Program-made: the position numbers and the translations under genes | Notes under the pieces: model-generated | Database searches by the model: none | The model's input: the letters and a program-made list of their open reading frames with translations, nothing else | What the model was told of the DNA's origin: nothing | Source: Chloroflexota bacterium | Lineage (GTDB): Bacteria > Chloroflexota > Anaerolineae > Anaerolineales > UBA4823 | Reading direction: 5' to 3' | Assembly: GCA_020349245.1 (NCBI GenBank) | Contig: CP070764.1 | Location: 2,183,319-2,216,125, forward strand | Length of the DNA: 32,807 nt | Shown here: positions 1 to 6,558 of the stretch, one piece after another | How the letters are laid out: each line of letters opens with the position of its first letter | How positions within the stretch are numbered: the first letter of the stretch is position 1

Positions 1-278
1 AGAGCAAGTTTGCAGCTGCAATAACAGCCACGATGCCAATTGGTGCCACCCTGGCGATATGGATTGTGTATTCTGCCAATAACGGGGACCCGCATACAAT
101 GAAAGACTTCACTGCTGGCTTGTTAATGGGCATCATACCGACAATTGGATTCTTGATCGCGGCCTGGTTTTATTCCCGAGCCGGGTTGAGACTTGTACCC
201 TTGCTCTTGGTCGGCTATCTCACTTGGGGGGTGCTGCTAGGTGGAGTGATAATTTTGAGGAAATTGCTCGGGGTTTAG
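1..278 (+). CDS. Small integral membrane protein, 3' part only (possibly DUF3147/GlpM-like)
   Basis: The reading frame is open from the left edge (first full codon at 3) to a TAG stop at 276-278, so the gene starts outside the window. An internal ATG at 33 could be mistaken for the start, but the coding frame runs past it upstream. The visible 90 or so residues hold three hydrophobic segments: around the IGATLAIWIVY stretch, around the GIIPTIGFLIAAWF stretch, and a final LVPLLLVGYLTWGVLLGGVIIL-type segment cut by few charges. The short length and the glycine- and proline-rich helices recall the GlpM/DUF3147 family of small membrane proteins, but that link is from general appearance only. The function is unknown. 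The segment ends about 90 bases before a strong hairpin (366-405). Confidence 0.5.
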   Translation, partial: SKFAAAITATMPIGATLAIWIVYSANNGDPHTMKDFTAGLLMGIIPTIGFLIAAWFYSRAGLRLVPLLLVGYLTWGVLLGGVIILRKLLGV

Positions 279-365
279 GTTCGAGTTGCGGGTATGGTGG
301 GCACAATTAACCCGGGAAAATGAGGGCAAGAGCTGCCTGTCCACCGGCTTTGTATTCTGGACATT

Positions 366-405
366 ATTGGCTCTTCTCCTCCACAGATGGAAGACAAGAG
401 CCAAT
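366..405 (+). terminator. 17-bp hairpin downstream of the first gene
   Basis: The arms 366-382 and 389-405 pair over 17 positions with two mismatches, around a six-base loop (383-388); the outer ten pairs are perfect. No U-run follows, so this is not a textbook intrinsic terminator. It lies between the end of the membrane protein gene and the promoter of the next gene, which fits a transcript end or processing site. A regulatory role for the downstream lyase-like gene cannot be excluded. Confidence 0.5.
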
Positions 406-416
406 CCCCATGTAAA

Positions 417-445
417 TTGATTATTGTTTACCTTAATTGTATAAT
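417..445 (+). promoter_or_regulatory. Sigma-70-type promoter of the MerB-like/AAA gene
   Basis: The -35 hexamer TTGATT (417-422) and a perfect -10 TATAAT (440-445) are separated by exactly 17 bases. The predicted transcription start is near 452, giving a leader of about 30 bases. That leader contains the purine-rich AGAGGG (472-477), six bases before the ATG at 484. The spacer is 17 bases, not the 19-20 of MerR-controlled mer promoters, so classical MerR activation is not suggested. Confidence 0.7.
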
Positions 446-483
446 TCCCGAGTGATTATTTCTTGTTAATCAGAGGGTAGATA

Positions 484-2043
484 ATGAGCGAAGGAATTCT
501 GATGCAAAGGGCTTATACCAGCGTATTACGGCATTTCATCGAACATGGGCGAGCCCCCCATTATGTCGAGCTGGCGAGGATCCTCGATATTGAAATCGAT
601 GAAGCCCGGGTTTTGATTAAGGATACGGCAGCTGCAGCCCCAATCGCCAGCTGTTGGTTGTCTCACGATACAGACTATATTGAGTCCTGGGCGCCTTTTT
701 CAAATGTCCCCACTCATATAAGGATCTCTGTAGATGGGATGCAGAAATGGTATGGGCAGTGAGGGATGGAAGTGCTGGCCGTGCGCTGGCTCTTCCCGGG
801 TAAAGAGATCCGCGTTGACACGGTTTGTCTGGATTGCGGAGAACCAATCGTGGTCCGAATGCGAGATGAAGAGATCCTTGAAATCAATCCTCCGACCGCG
901 ATTGCTTATTTGATGTCTCCTTTTGCTAAATGGCGGGAAGGGACGGGCGCATTTAATTGAAGCCGGATGAATATCTTCCGGTCGGAAGAACATGTAAAGC
1001 GATGGTCTCTCTATTACCGGATGGCAGAAGACTATATCATGCCGGTCACAGATTGGGCGCAGGTCTTCAGCGGTCCATTGTTCCGCAGACGCCTTGAAGC
1101 GGATTACCTGACAAATGCAGATGCGTATTTCAGCGAATACCAATCCTCATTGAGGAACTTTGGAAAACAAAGCCCCTTCTGGCAGTACCCCATGATTGCG
1201 GGCATGGACATTGTCAAGCTGCCTCGCTATGCTATTGTTGGAAAATATACCCGTTTTGAAGAACAAGTCCTTAACGAATTAAAGGATGCCAAGCAGAGTA
1301 TTGTATCGTCCTTGGCGGATGTTTCATCCTCGCGTAAGAATTTCTTGATTTGGGCTGCCCCAGGGAGCGGGAAGACATTCTTTGCCCAGCAGATCGCTGC
1401 GGCACAGGGGCAGAAATTTGACTACCGCGAGATTAATCTAGCCCAGGTCCGGGAAGGTGAATTCGTGGCTTCACTTGCCGCGTTGGTCCAGTCGTCGAAC
1501 CCGCTTCTTTGTTTGATCGATGAAATTGATGCAAAACCGCACGAGTCATGGCCATACGACGTTTTGCTACCCTACTTGGATGCTTCACTAACCAGGCACA
1601 CGCCGCTGGTCCTAATCATGGCTGGCAGTTCAGGTTTCAGTCTCCAGGGGATGAAAGAAAGGATGGCTGTACGTCCAAAAGGACATGATCTCCTCAGCCG
1701 TATCCCAGCGGAAAACCAGTTCATCATCCCCCCGATGAGTTTTGGAGACCGTATATTGATTGTTCTCAGCCAATTTGCTCAGGCGGGTCACGAGTTGGGG
1801 CACGAGATTAACTTCGTTGAGAAGCTCGGTCTTTATTATGTAGCGCTGAATGAGCAATTAGCGAATGCCAGGCAGCTACACGAGTTTGCAGTTCGGGCTG
1901 TTGAAAGGGTTCCTCACGGGGATGACCGGGTAAAGTACGATAACTTATTCGTGCCGGGAGACCCGGAAAATAAACGTTTCTGGCTGGAAGTATCTTCTGT
2001 GGCCCAGGAATTGGTAAACAGCTATGTGACAATCGAGGAGTGA
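484..2043 (+). CDS. MerB-like organomercurial/organometal lyase with two predicted selenocysteines, fused to an AAA+ ATPase
   Basis: Three open stretches (484-762, 766-960, 967-2043) share one frame and are separated only by TGA codons at 760-762 and 958-960. Read through, they give 519 residues. Residues 1-75 resemble the MerB N-terminal helical domain. Residues 76-215 follow plasmid MerB closely: the first TGA (residue 93) sits at catalytic Cys96, Glu96 stands where MerB has Asp99, the structural cysteine of MerB Cys117 is kept, and the second TGA (residue 159) sits at catalytic Cys159, just before an MNIFRSEEHV segment matching the MerB HVHFFAS region. From about residue 235 an AAA+ domain follows: Walker A APGSGKT (Lys297), Walker B LIDEID (Asp346, Glu347), a possible arginine finger in LLSRIP, and a sensor-2-like NARQL. 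Known MerB breaks carbon-mercury bonds with two Cys and one Asp. I infer that Sec replaces both Cys. An AAA fusion to this lyase is not something I recognise. Any role of the ATPase (substrate delivery, remodelling) is open. Decay by two nonsense mutations is the alternative; both falling on catalytic Cys sites makes it unlikely. Confidence 0.85.
768..796 (+). promoter_or_regulatory. SECIS-like hairpin after the first in-frame TGA
   Basis: GGAAG (768-772) pairs with CTTCC (792-796). After one T-T mismatch, GCTGGC (774-779) pairs with GCTGGC (785-790) using four Watson-Crick and two G-U pairs. The apical loop is CGTGC (780-784), with G at the second loop position followed by U. The loop starts 17 bases after the TGA at 760-762. 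Bacterial SECIS elements recognised by SelB are hairpins just downstream of UGA whose loop carries an early G, commonly GU, and which lies about 16-37 bases away. The match is by eye, not by a scoring program. Confidence 0.7.
974..989 (+). promoter_or_regulatory. SECIS-like hairpin after the second in-frame TGA
   Basis: TCTTCC (974-979) pairs perfectly with GGAAGA (984-989) around the tetraloop GGTC (980-983). The loop begins 19 bases after the TGA at 958-960. GGUC at the loop is the same core seen in the apical loop of the E. coli fdhF SECIS. The stem is short (6 bp) but has no mismatch. It is fully inside coding sequence, as is normal for bacterial SECIS elements. Confidence 0.7.
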
Positions 2044-2111
2044 GCTGGTTGTTCTTCAAGGGAAATCCGCATGTTGAGAAGATTGCCCCGGGCATTTCCT
2101 GCCGGGATCAG

Positions 2112-2140
2112 AAAGGCTGCTCGAATACCGAGCAGCCTTT
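2112..2140. terminator. Bidirectional terminator between convergent genes
   Basis: A perfect 12-bp stem (2112-2123 with 2129-2140) closes on a five-base loop. The arms begin with AAA and end with TTT, so a short U-run results on either strand. It lies between the stop of the MerB-like/AAA gene (2043) and the stop of the bacterioferritin gene (2172), and can serve both. Confidence 0.85.
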
Positions 2141-2171
2141 AGTATCTCCCTGGTAAATCCGGTGCTGGTTT

Positions 2172-2669
2172 TTATTCTCCTCCAGCACCTGCTCCCAGGG
2201 CTTTGCTCCTTTCAATGGACTGCAGGGCTAAGTAGCGCTCGCCAAACTTTTCAATATTTTCCATTTCTGTATCGTACTGATCAAAATGCCGCTCCTCATC
2301 ATCCACTAAACCCTCAAATACTTTCTTGGAAGCCGAATCGGCATTGGCAGAACATTCATTGGCCCAGAGGTTGTAATCTTTGGCGCTGTCTTCCTCCATT
2401 TTTCTGGCCAGCTCCAGCATTTTCTTGACCTCGTGGATTTTCTGCACCGGCACTGCGGCGACCATTTCCACTTCGCCACCCAGGAACAAGATTCGCTCAG
2501 CACAACGCTCTATGTGGCCCATCTCTTCGATCGCGGTCTTGAAAAATAACCCGGACAGCAAGTCGTAACCCTGGTCCTCGCAGTGGAAGTGGAAGTACAT
2601 GTACTGGTGGACAGCTGATAGTTCATCTGCAACCGCTTTGTTGAGCAGCTCAATGCTTTTTTCGTGCAT
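2172..2669 (-). CDS. bfr: Bacterioferritin
   Basis: This 165-residue protein is close to the usual bacterioferritin length of about 158. It stores iron by oxidising Fe(II) at a di-iron site in each subunit of a 24-mer. The ferroxidase ligands can be placed at E16, E49, H52, E92, E125 and H128. Met50 in the EEMGH motif matches the Met52 that binds haem between subunits in E. coli Bfr, so this is a haem-type bacterioferritin and not a plain ferritin. I chose the ATG at 2669 because AGGAGG (2677-2682) sits seven bases upstream; an open frame continues to 2705 but without such a site. A good promoter (2711-2739) lies just upstream. A VOC gene precedes it on the same strand about 110 bases away, but bfr has its own promoter. 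Confidence 0.93.
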   Translation of the reverse strand: MHEKSIELLNKAVADELSAVHQYMYFHFHCEDQGYDLLSGLFFKTAIEEMGHIERCAERILFLGGEVEMVAAVPVQKIHEVKKMLELARKMEEDSAKDYNLWANECSANADSASKKVFEGLVDDEERHFDQYDTEMENIEKFGERYLALQSIERSKALGAGAGGE

Positions 2670-2710
2670 TTGTCTACCTCCTGTGAATAGTGAAATCTTT
2701 AACAAGATTA

Positions 2711-2739
2711 ATTATAGATCACATTTGAATCTGTTCCAA
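2711..2739 (-). promoter_or_regulatory. Promoter of the bacterioferritin gene
   Basis: On the minus strand, TTGGAA (2734-2739) and a perfect TATAAT (2711-2716) are 17 bases apart. The transcript would begin near 2704, about 35 bases before the ATG at 2669. I see no clear Fur-box palindrome overlapping it. Confidence 0.65.
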
Positions 2740-2781
2740 TATAATTAGCCCGATCTCCCTGTTCTATGATAGGTCGAAGAT

Positions 2782-3192
2782 TTAATTTTCCCCCATCACC
2801 TGGTCAAATTGCAAGCTGACATCAATTGGCTCCGAGAAGCGCAGGCGATACCCGTCCGGGTCCTGGATGGTCACTTCGCGCACGTTCCAGGGCTGCTCCA
2901 GCGGACCTTCAAGTTTAGCCGAATCCTGCTGCCGCACCCGGTGCGCGATCTCTGCAACGCTGCTCTTTCCTGCTTGGAATTGAATCACCATCCCGTTGCC
3001 TGGCTCAATCGAGGTGCGTTCTACTGAAGGGAAGAGCAGCAAATCCTGGAAGCGCTCCCGGCGTAAATGCACCATCCCCGTATTGCGAAAAACCTGGCGA
3101 AACCCAAGTGCCTCCTGGTACCACTTGATAGAGCGTTCAATATCCGCGACTTTCAGGTTGACAAACATCGGCATCGGGTAGAATTCTTCCAA
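2782..3192 (-). CDS. VOC (glyoxalase/bleomycin-resistance fold) family protein
   Basis: The 136 residues form a single vicinal-oxygen-chelate domain with paired beta-alpha-beta-beta-beta modules. The first begins at MFVNLKVADIERSIKWYQEALGF, here quoted only in part, and the second ends at QDPDGYRLRFSEP. These are the usual signatures of small VOC proteins, which range from glyoxalases to dioxygenases and antibiotic-binding proteins. The substrate cannot be told from sequence. A candidate metal ligand is the glutamate in the last strand (RFSEP). The start is a TTG codon (3190-3192), supported by GAGGAG (3199-3204) six bases upstream; an ATG a few codons in has no comparable site. It follows the cyclase gene on the same strand by about 105 bases. 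Confidence 0.8.
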   Translation of the reverse strand: MEEFYPMPMFVNLKVADIERSIKWYQEALGFRQVFRNTGMVHLRRERFQDLLLFPSVERTSIEPGNGMVIQFQAGKSSVAEIAHRVRQQDSAKLEGPLEQPWNVREVTIQDPDGYRLRFSEPIDVSLQFDQVMGEN

Positions 3193-3298
3193 ATTGAGCT
3201 CCTCAACTTGCAGGTATGGTAGATTTGCTGGCAGTTGAACGATTCAGGTCTAAGAGCTTATTGGGAATATTGCTGCTTGTTTTGCGAAAATTCCATTA

Positions 3299-4114
3299 CT
3301 AGGCATCAGATCTTGGATGTACCCATACTGGAAAAGGTGCAGTCTTCCCCTTCAATTCCAACACTCTCTTCTCCCAACCTCCAGGGTCAAGCCCTGCCGA
3401 AGATAAGGCGGGTTCGCTGACCAGGATTTCCCCAACCCCTGCGCTGGAGGAGAGCCGCGCGGCGACATTGGCGGCATCACCTAGGACGGTGATATCGGTG
3501 GTGGCTTGTTTAGATCCCAGGGAGCCAACGAATGCAGTGCCGGTATGCACCCCCGCTCCCAATTGGATCCAGGGGCCGCCTGGATCGCTGTGACCGGTTG
3601 CCTGGAGGATCTCAAGGGCGGCTTCCACTGCCCGTAAGGCATGATCTTGACCTGCAAAACCGGGTACATACATGCCGGCTACCTGGTCCCCGATAATCTT
3701 ATCTATCAATGCGTCTGAGTTAACCATCACTTGGGTGGCTGTACTGTAGAATTTATTTATCAGTCGACTGTATTCAGTCGGGTTCATGGATTCTGCCAGT
3801 AAAGTAGAGTTGCGCACATCCGCGAAGAGCAGTGACAGCTCAATCTCTGCCCCACCCTGGTGGTGCTTGGCAAATTCTTCGCAAATGTTGCACAGCTGGG
3901 GATTGAGTCTGGAGGGTTCCTTCCCGTAGATCGTCTTGACAACAATGCTCCCCGCACCCTTGAAAGGAGCATAACAGTTTTTGCAGCGCGGGGTCCCCGG
4001 AAGCAAGCGGAAAAAATGGCGCTGACGGCGTTCTTTTTCAAATTCGCCCGTGGTCAAGTATCTGCGCCAGATCTCCTCGATAACGGCATCTTGATCAAGT
4101 TTTTCTGTCATCAT
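3299..4114 (-). CDS. Class III adenylate/guanylate cyclase with N-terminal four-cysteine segment
   Basis: The protein has 271 residues. The C-terminal two thirds is a class III nucleotidyl cyclase catalytic domain: LLFADVRNST carries the first metal-binding Asp, DKIIGDQVAGM the conserved Lys and second Asp region, and GDAANVAARLSS the transition-state Asn and Arg. It should make cAMP or cGMP; the purine-selecting residues were not resolved with certainty. The first 90 residues include CKNC and CNIC pairs about 35 residues apart, which could hold a zinc ion or Fe-S cluster and act as a sensor. No transmembrane segment is visible, so it is likely cytoplasmic. The ATG at 4114 overlaps a possible small upstream gene by 20 bases. 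Confidence 0.88.
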   Translation of the reverse strand: MMTEKLDQDAVIEEIWRRYLTTGEFEKERRQRHFFRLLPGTPRCKNCYAPFKGAGSIVVKTIYGKEPSRLNPQLCNICEEFAKHHQGGAEIELSLLFADVRNSTLLAESMNPTEYSRLINKFYSTATQVMVNSDALIDKIIGDQVAGMYVPGFAGQDHALRAVEAALEILQATGHSDPGGPWIQLGAGVHTGTAFVGSLGSKQATTDITVLGDAANVAARLSSSAGVGEILVSEPALSSAGLDPGGWEKRVLELKGKTAPFPVWVHPRSDA

Positions 4115-4316
4115 CAGCCACCTTGTTCATAGAATTCCTGCGGGCACGTAATTGGAGAATCAACGTCTCATTTGGCGCTTTATTATATTTGTTTTGCACT
4201 CGCTTGTAAACACGGGAGATGAACTCCTGGCGGTAAGACACGTACCAGGCCAGCATCGCCTCCTTTGCTGGTGCGAAGTACATGATTGAGACTGGCAGAA
4301 ATCCGTATTTGCGCAT
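4095..4316 (-). CDS. Possible small basic protein upstream of the cyclase gene
   Basis: This is an open frame of 73 residues that I do not recognise. It is rich in Lys and Arg, especially in the second half (RVYKRVQNKYNKAP and LRARRNS), and has a Tyr/Trp-containing middle part. Its last 20 bases overlap the start of the cyclase gene, a layout common in bacterial operons, and no other gene claims this space. Against it, the Shine-Dalgarno sequence is weak (purine run AGAAAAG directly before the ATG) and no family match is evident. Confidence 0.35.
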   Translation of the reverse strand: MRKYGFLPVSIMYFAPAKEAMLAWYVSYRQEFISRVYKRVQNKYNKAPNETLILQLRARRNSMNKVADDDRKT

Positions 4317-4328
4317 CTTTTCTGGGCC

Positions 4329-4357
4329 TTGTCACAACTGCCAAGATGGTTTATAAG
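4329..4357 (+). promoter_or_regulatory. Promoter of the NAGPA-type glycosidase gene
   Basis: TTGTCA (4329-4334) and TATAAG (4352-4357) are separated by 17 bases. Transcription would start near 4364, about 30 bases before the ATG at 4394, with GAGGAG as ribosome-binding site in the leader. Confidence 0.65.
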
Positions 4358-4393
4358 ATCAATTTATATTTCTTGTACCGATGAGGAGATCCC

Positions 4394-6127
4394 ATGAAAC
4401 TGCTGTCGCTTATGATCTTTACCGCTTTGCTGTTGTCCTTAGGAACACCTTTGGCGGCAGCCCAGGAAGCAGAGGAACCTTGGGGTGAGGTCATTGCACC
4501 AGGAATCGAATATCGTGAATACCAGCTGCCTGATCCGAACAATGTCTTTGTTGCCCGCATGGAGCGGAACAATCCGCAGGTTACCATCGAGAGCAGCATA
4601 GCCCAGGGCAGGTTATCCGGTGGTACCGAGACGGTATCAGGGATGTCCCAGCGTTATGATGGGGCGATTAATTATTGGGGTCAAACCTGGGGCAACACGA
4701 ATAAGGTGGCGGTCGCGATTAACGGCTATTACTTCAACTATGGGACGGGGATTCCATATCAGGGCCAGATTCACTCGGGCTGGTATTCCAAGTTGTTCGA
4801 CCCGTGTGAAACCGGAACTGGCGGAAGCGGCTTTGCCTGGAAGATTGACCGGGAAGTATTTATCGGGGAGTCGGTCAGGACGCCGACAACAGAAGTTTAT
4901 TATCTCCTGGAAGGGGGCAACTACATCCAGGCTTTTGATGGCATCAATGTCGCCCGCCAGGATAATCAGCTCATCCTGTACACGCCACAGTACGGCAGAG
5001 ATACGGGCACTGCTGCAGGAGGGAATTCCTTCGAGGTGCTGGTGCGTATGACCAGCCCCACGCTGCTTAACCACGATGAAACCCTGATGCCACGGGGGAT
5101 TATCGAAAAGTTTTTTCCAGGAAAAGGTTCCACTCCCATCCCGTTTGATCACGTGGTCCTTTCATTCCATGGTACTAAAAAAGATGAGTTCCAAAACCTG
5201 ATCCAGCCCCTGTTCCCGGATGGGCAAGCGGTGGAGATCGGCATCCGGCAAAGAATCCGGGGCTGTTCCGGTGCTCCAGACTATCCTTGGGAGAATACCT
5301 ATGCCAGCATTGGAGGCGCTTTTTACTTCTTGAAAGATGGTGTGATCAATGCCTTTGCAGACAAAGGAGAGGCCACGGCGCGTGCTCCCCGCACGGCGAT
5401 CGCCTACAATGCCGATTATGTCTTTTTCGTGGTCGTCGATGGGCGCGATGATTGGTCCAGCCGGGGAATGTCGATCGCCGAGCTGGCTCAATTTGTCAAA
5501 ACCGAATTGGGGGCAACGCACGGTATCGCGGAAGACGGCGGCGGATCCTCGACCATGGTCGTCAATGGAAAAGTCATGAACAATACGTACTGTAATATCG
5601 TGATCTGCAAAGGCCGTGTTTTTCTGCCGCTGGTGACCAAGTCGGGGGTGAAGTTCCAATCTGGGTTGTTTGCGCCTGATTCAGAGGAGCTCCCGGTAAT
5701 TCCCAGCGATGGTGCTGGTGAAATTGAACAGCTTTCCGGGGACGGTTTACCTTTGACTGAGGAATACTACACCTTTGCTCCCGATGCCACTGGCGATGTC
5801 CTGCAGCGCCTGGTCGCCAACGGGATGATGATGGTCGTGGTTCAGCCAAAGGAATTATCCAACCCCGGGAATCCAATATTCACGGTCGGTAACCCAATCA
5901 AAACATTATTCCGGGTCAATGTTCGCCTGGGTCCCGGAACCAATTATGATGTGCTGGAAACAGTTGACCCCGGGATCACGGGGATCATCCTCGGGGATGA
6001 TAATGGCCTGAACGGAGTGTGGGCTAAGGGCTATTATTGGTGGCGTGTTTTACTCGAGATTGGTACTCGGGATGTGATCGGTTGGATGATCGAACCAGCC
6101 CTCACGCTGAACAATAATTTCCAGTAA
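4394..6127 (+). CDS. Secreted phosphodiester glycosidase (NAGPA domain) with C-terminal SH3-like domain
   Basis: The protein has 577 residues. A signal peptide (residues 1-23, cleavage near AAA|Q24) marks it as exported. The middle region (about 85-400) is a NAGPA-type domain, named after the human enzyme that removes GlcNAc from mannose-6-phosphate; bacterial members are thought to cut phosphodiester-linked glycans of the envelope. The signature is the RAPRTAIAYN and VVVDGRDDW stretches followed by AEDGGGSSTMVVNG near residue 380. The family motif VFLPLV follows at about 408. Residues 505-570 form an SH3-type repeat with VNVRLGPGTNYDVL, usual in wall-binding proteins. The start is firm: GAGGAG lies five bases before the ATG, behind a good promoter. 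It appears monocistronic, followed by a strong hairpin. The substrate is not known. Confidence 0.85.
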   Translation: MKLLSLMIFTALLLSLGTPLAAAQEAEEPWGEVIAPGIEYREYQLPDPNNVFVARMERNNPQVTIESSIAQGRLSGGTETVSGMSQRYDGAINYWGQTWGNTNKVAVAINGYYFNYGTGIPYQGQIHSGWYSKLFDPCETGTGGSGFAWKIDREVFIGESVRTPTTEVYYLLEGGNYIQAFDGINVARQDNQLILYTPQYGRDTGTAAGGNSFEVLVRMTSPTLLNHDETLMPRGIIEKFFPGKGSTPIPFDHVVLSFHGTKKDEFQNLIQPLFPDGQAVEIGIRQRIRGCSGAPDYPWENTYASIGGAFYFLKDGVINAFADKGEATARAPRTAIAYNADYVFFVVVDGRDDWSSRGMSIAELAQFVKTELGATHGIAEDGGGSSTMVVNGKVMNNTYCNIVICKGRVFLPLVTKSGVKFQSGLFAPDSEELPVIPSDGAGEIEQLSGDGLPLTEEYYTFAPDATGDVLQRLVANGMMMVVVQPKELSNPGNPIFTVGNPIKTLFRVNVRLGPGTNYDVLETVDPGITGIILGDDNGLNGVWAKGYYWWRVLLEIGTRDVIGWMIEPALTLNNNFQ

Positions 6128-6244
6128 CTGTCAATTCCAGCGGTTACTCGTAATTTGAAGGGGGCGGGAATCCTGGTTTTTTGGATAGCGCTTGCCGCCG
6201 GATTCGATCTTTTTTTGGCCCAGCCACAAATAACCTTCTGGTAG

Positions 6245-6285
6245 ATCGTGACTGCCTGCTCCAGATATAAGCAGGCAGTCATGAT
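6245..6285 (+). terminator. Long hairpin after the glycosidase gene
   Basis: Positions 6245-6260 pair with 6270-6285 over 16 bp with a single G-U pair, closing a nine-base loop. There is no U-run after it on the plus strand. It lies 118 bases past the glycosidase stop and probably marks its transcript end or a processing site. Confidence 0.5.
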
Positions 6286-6410
6286 ATTAGCACTCTGGTA
6301 AAAGTACCTCGTACCAATCGCTTTGTGAAGAAATTGGTAAGGAAGCTGAAAAATTTGGAATGTTGAATTTCTTGCATATCTTTCCCGGGATGGGGAATAA
6401 AAATTACTGA

Positions 6411-6472
6411 TTGTGACAAATATCACCATCAATACCCTATAAACAGCCCCTGTTTTGTGACAATTGTCACTA
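6411..6472 (+). promoter_or_regulatory. Two tandem CRP/FNR- or Rex-like operator sites before the DoxX gene
   Basis: TTGTGA-N6-TCACCA (6411-6428) and TTGTGA-N6-TCACTA (6455-6472) share the same spacing and half-sites. The second contains the perfect 14-bp palindrome GTGACAATTGTCAC. Centres are 44 bases apart, about four helical turns. A -10-like TAAGAT at 6494-6499 would put the second site near -42, the class II activator position of CRP/FNR-family proteins, and the first near -86. The half-sites fit CRP (TGTGA-N6-TCACA) and also resemble Rex sites (TTGTGA-N6-TCACAA); sequence alone does not decide. Confidence 0.6.
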
Positions 6473-6558
6473 TTCAAATTACGAGTATTTTTGTAAGATT
6501 AGGGCAATTAGAGTGCAGTTCGAAAGTTATTGGAAACTTAATGGTAAAGGAGTTAGCG

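Larger units (their letters stand above)
6128..6558 (+). other. 430-base intergenic region
   Basis: No convincing gene lies here. The region holds a long hairpin (6245-6285), two tandem TGTGA-N6-TCAC palindromes (6411-6428 and 6455-6472), a -10-like TAAGAT (6494-6499) and the ribosome-binding site of the DoxX gene. An antisense open frame runs through these elements and is most likely a chance one. Confidence 0.6.

Noticed and set aside
700..1143. Minus-strand open frame of 147 codons opposite the lyase gene
   Set aside because: It lies fully antisense to the well-matched MerB-like sequence, has no family features and is a shadow frame.
484..2043. TGA as a sense codon throughout this genome (code 4 or 25) as explanation for the interrupted lyase gene
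   Set aside because: Many genes in the window end in TGA at the expected family length (for example the DoxX gene, the first protease, MoaA and the flavoprotein), so TGA is a normal stop here.
2041..2043. The third TGA, at the end of the AAA domain, as a further selenocysteine
   Set aside because: Reading on gives only about 32 residues that run into the terminator hairpin, there is no SECIS-like hairpin at the right distance, and the AAA domain is already complete.
4618..5660. Long alternative frames within the glycosidase gene on both strands
   Set aside because: They are overlapped completely by the NAGPA domain, which has clear family motifs; the others are shadows of GC-rich coding sequence.
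6034..6477. Minus-strand open frame of 147 codons across the intergenic region before the DoxX gene
   Set aside because: It covers the end of the glycosidase gene, a long hairpin and two operator palindromes, and has no ribosome-binding site or recognisable domain.
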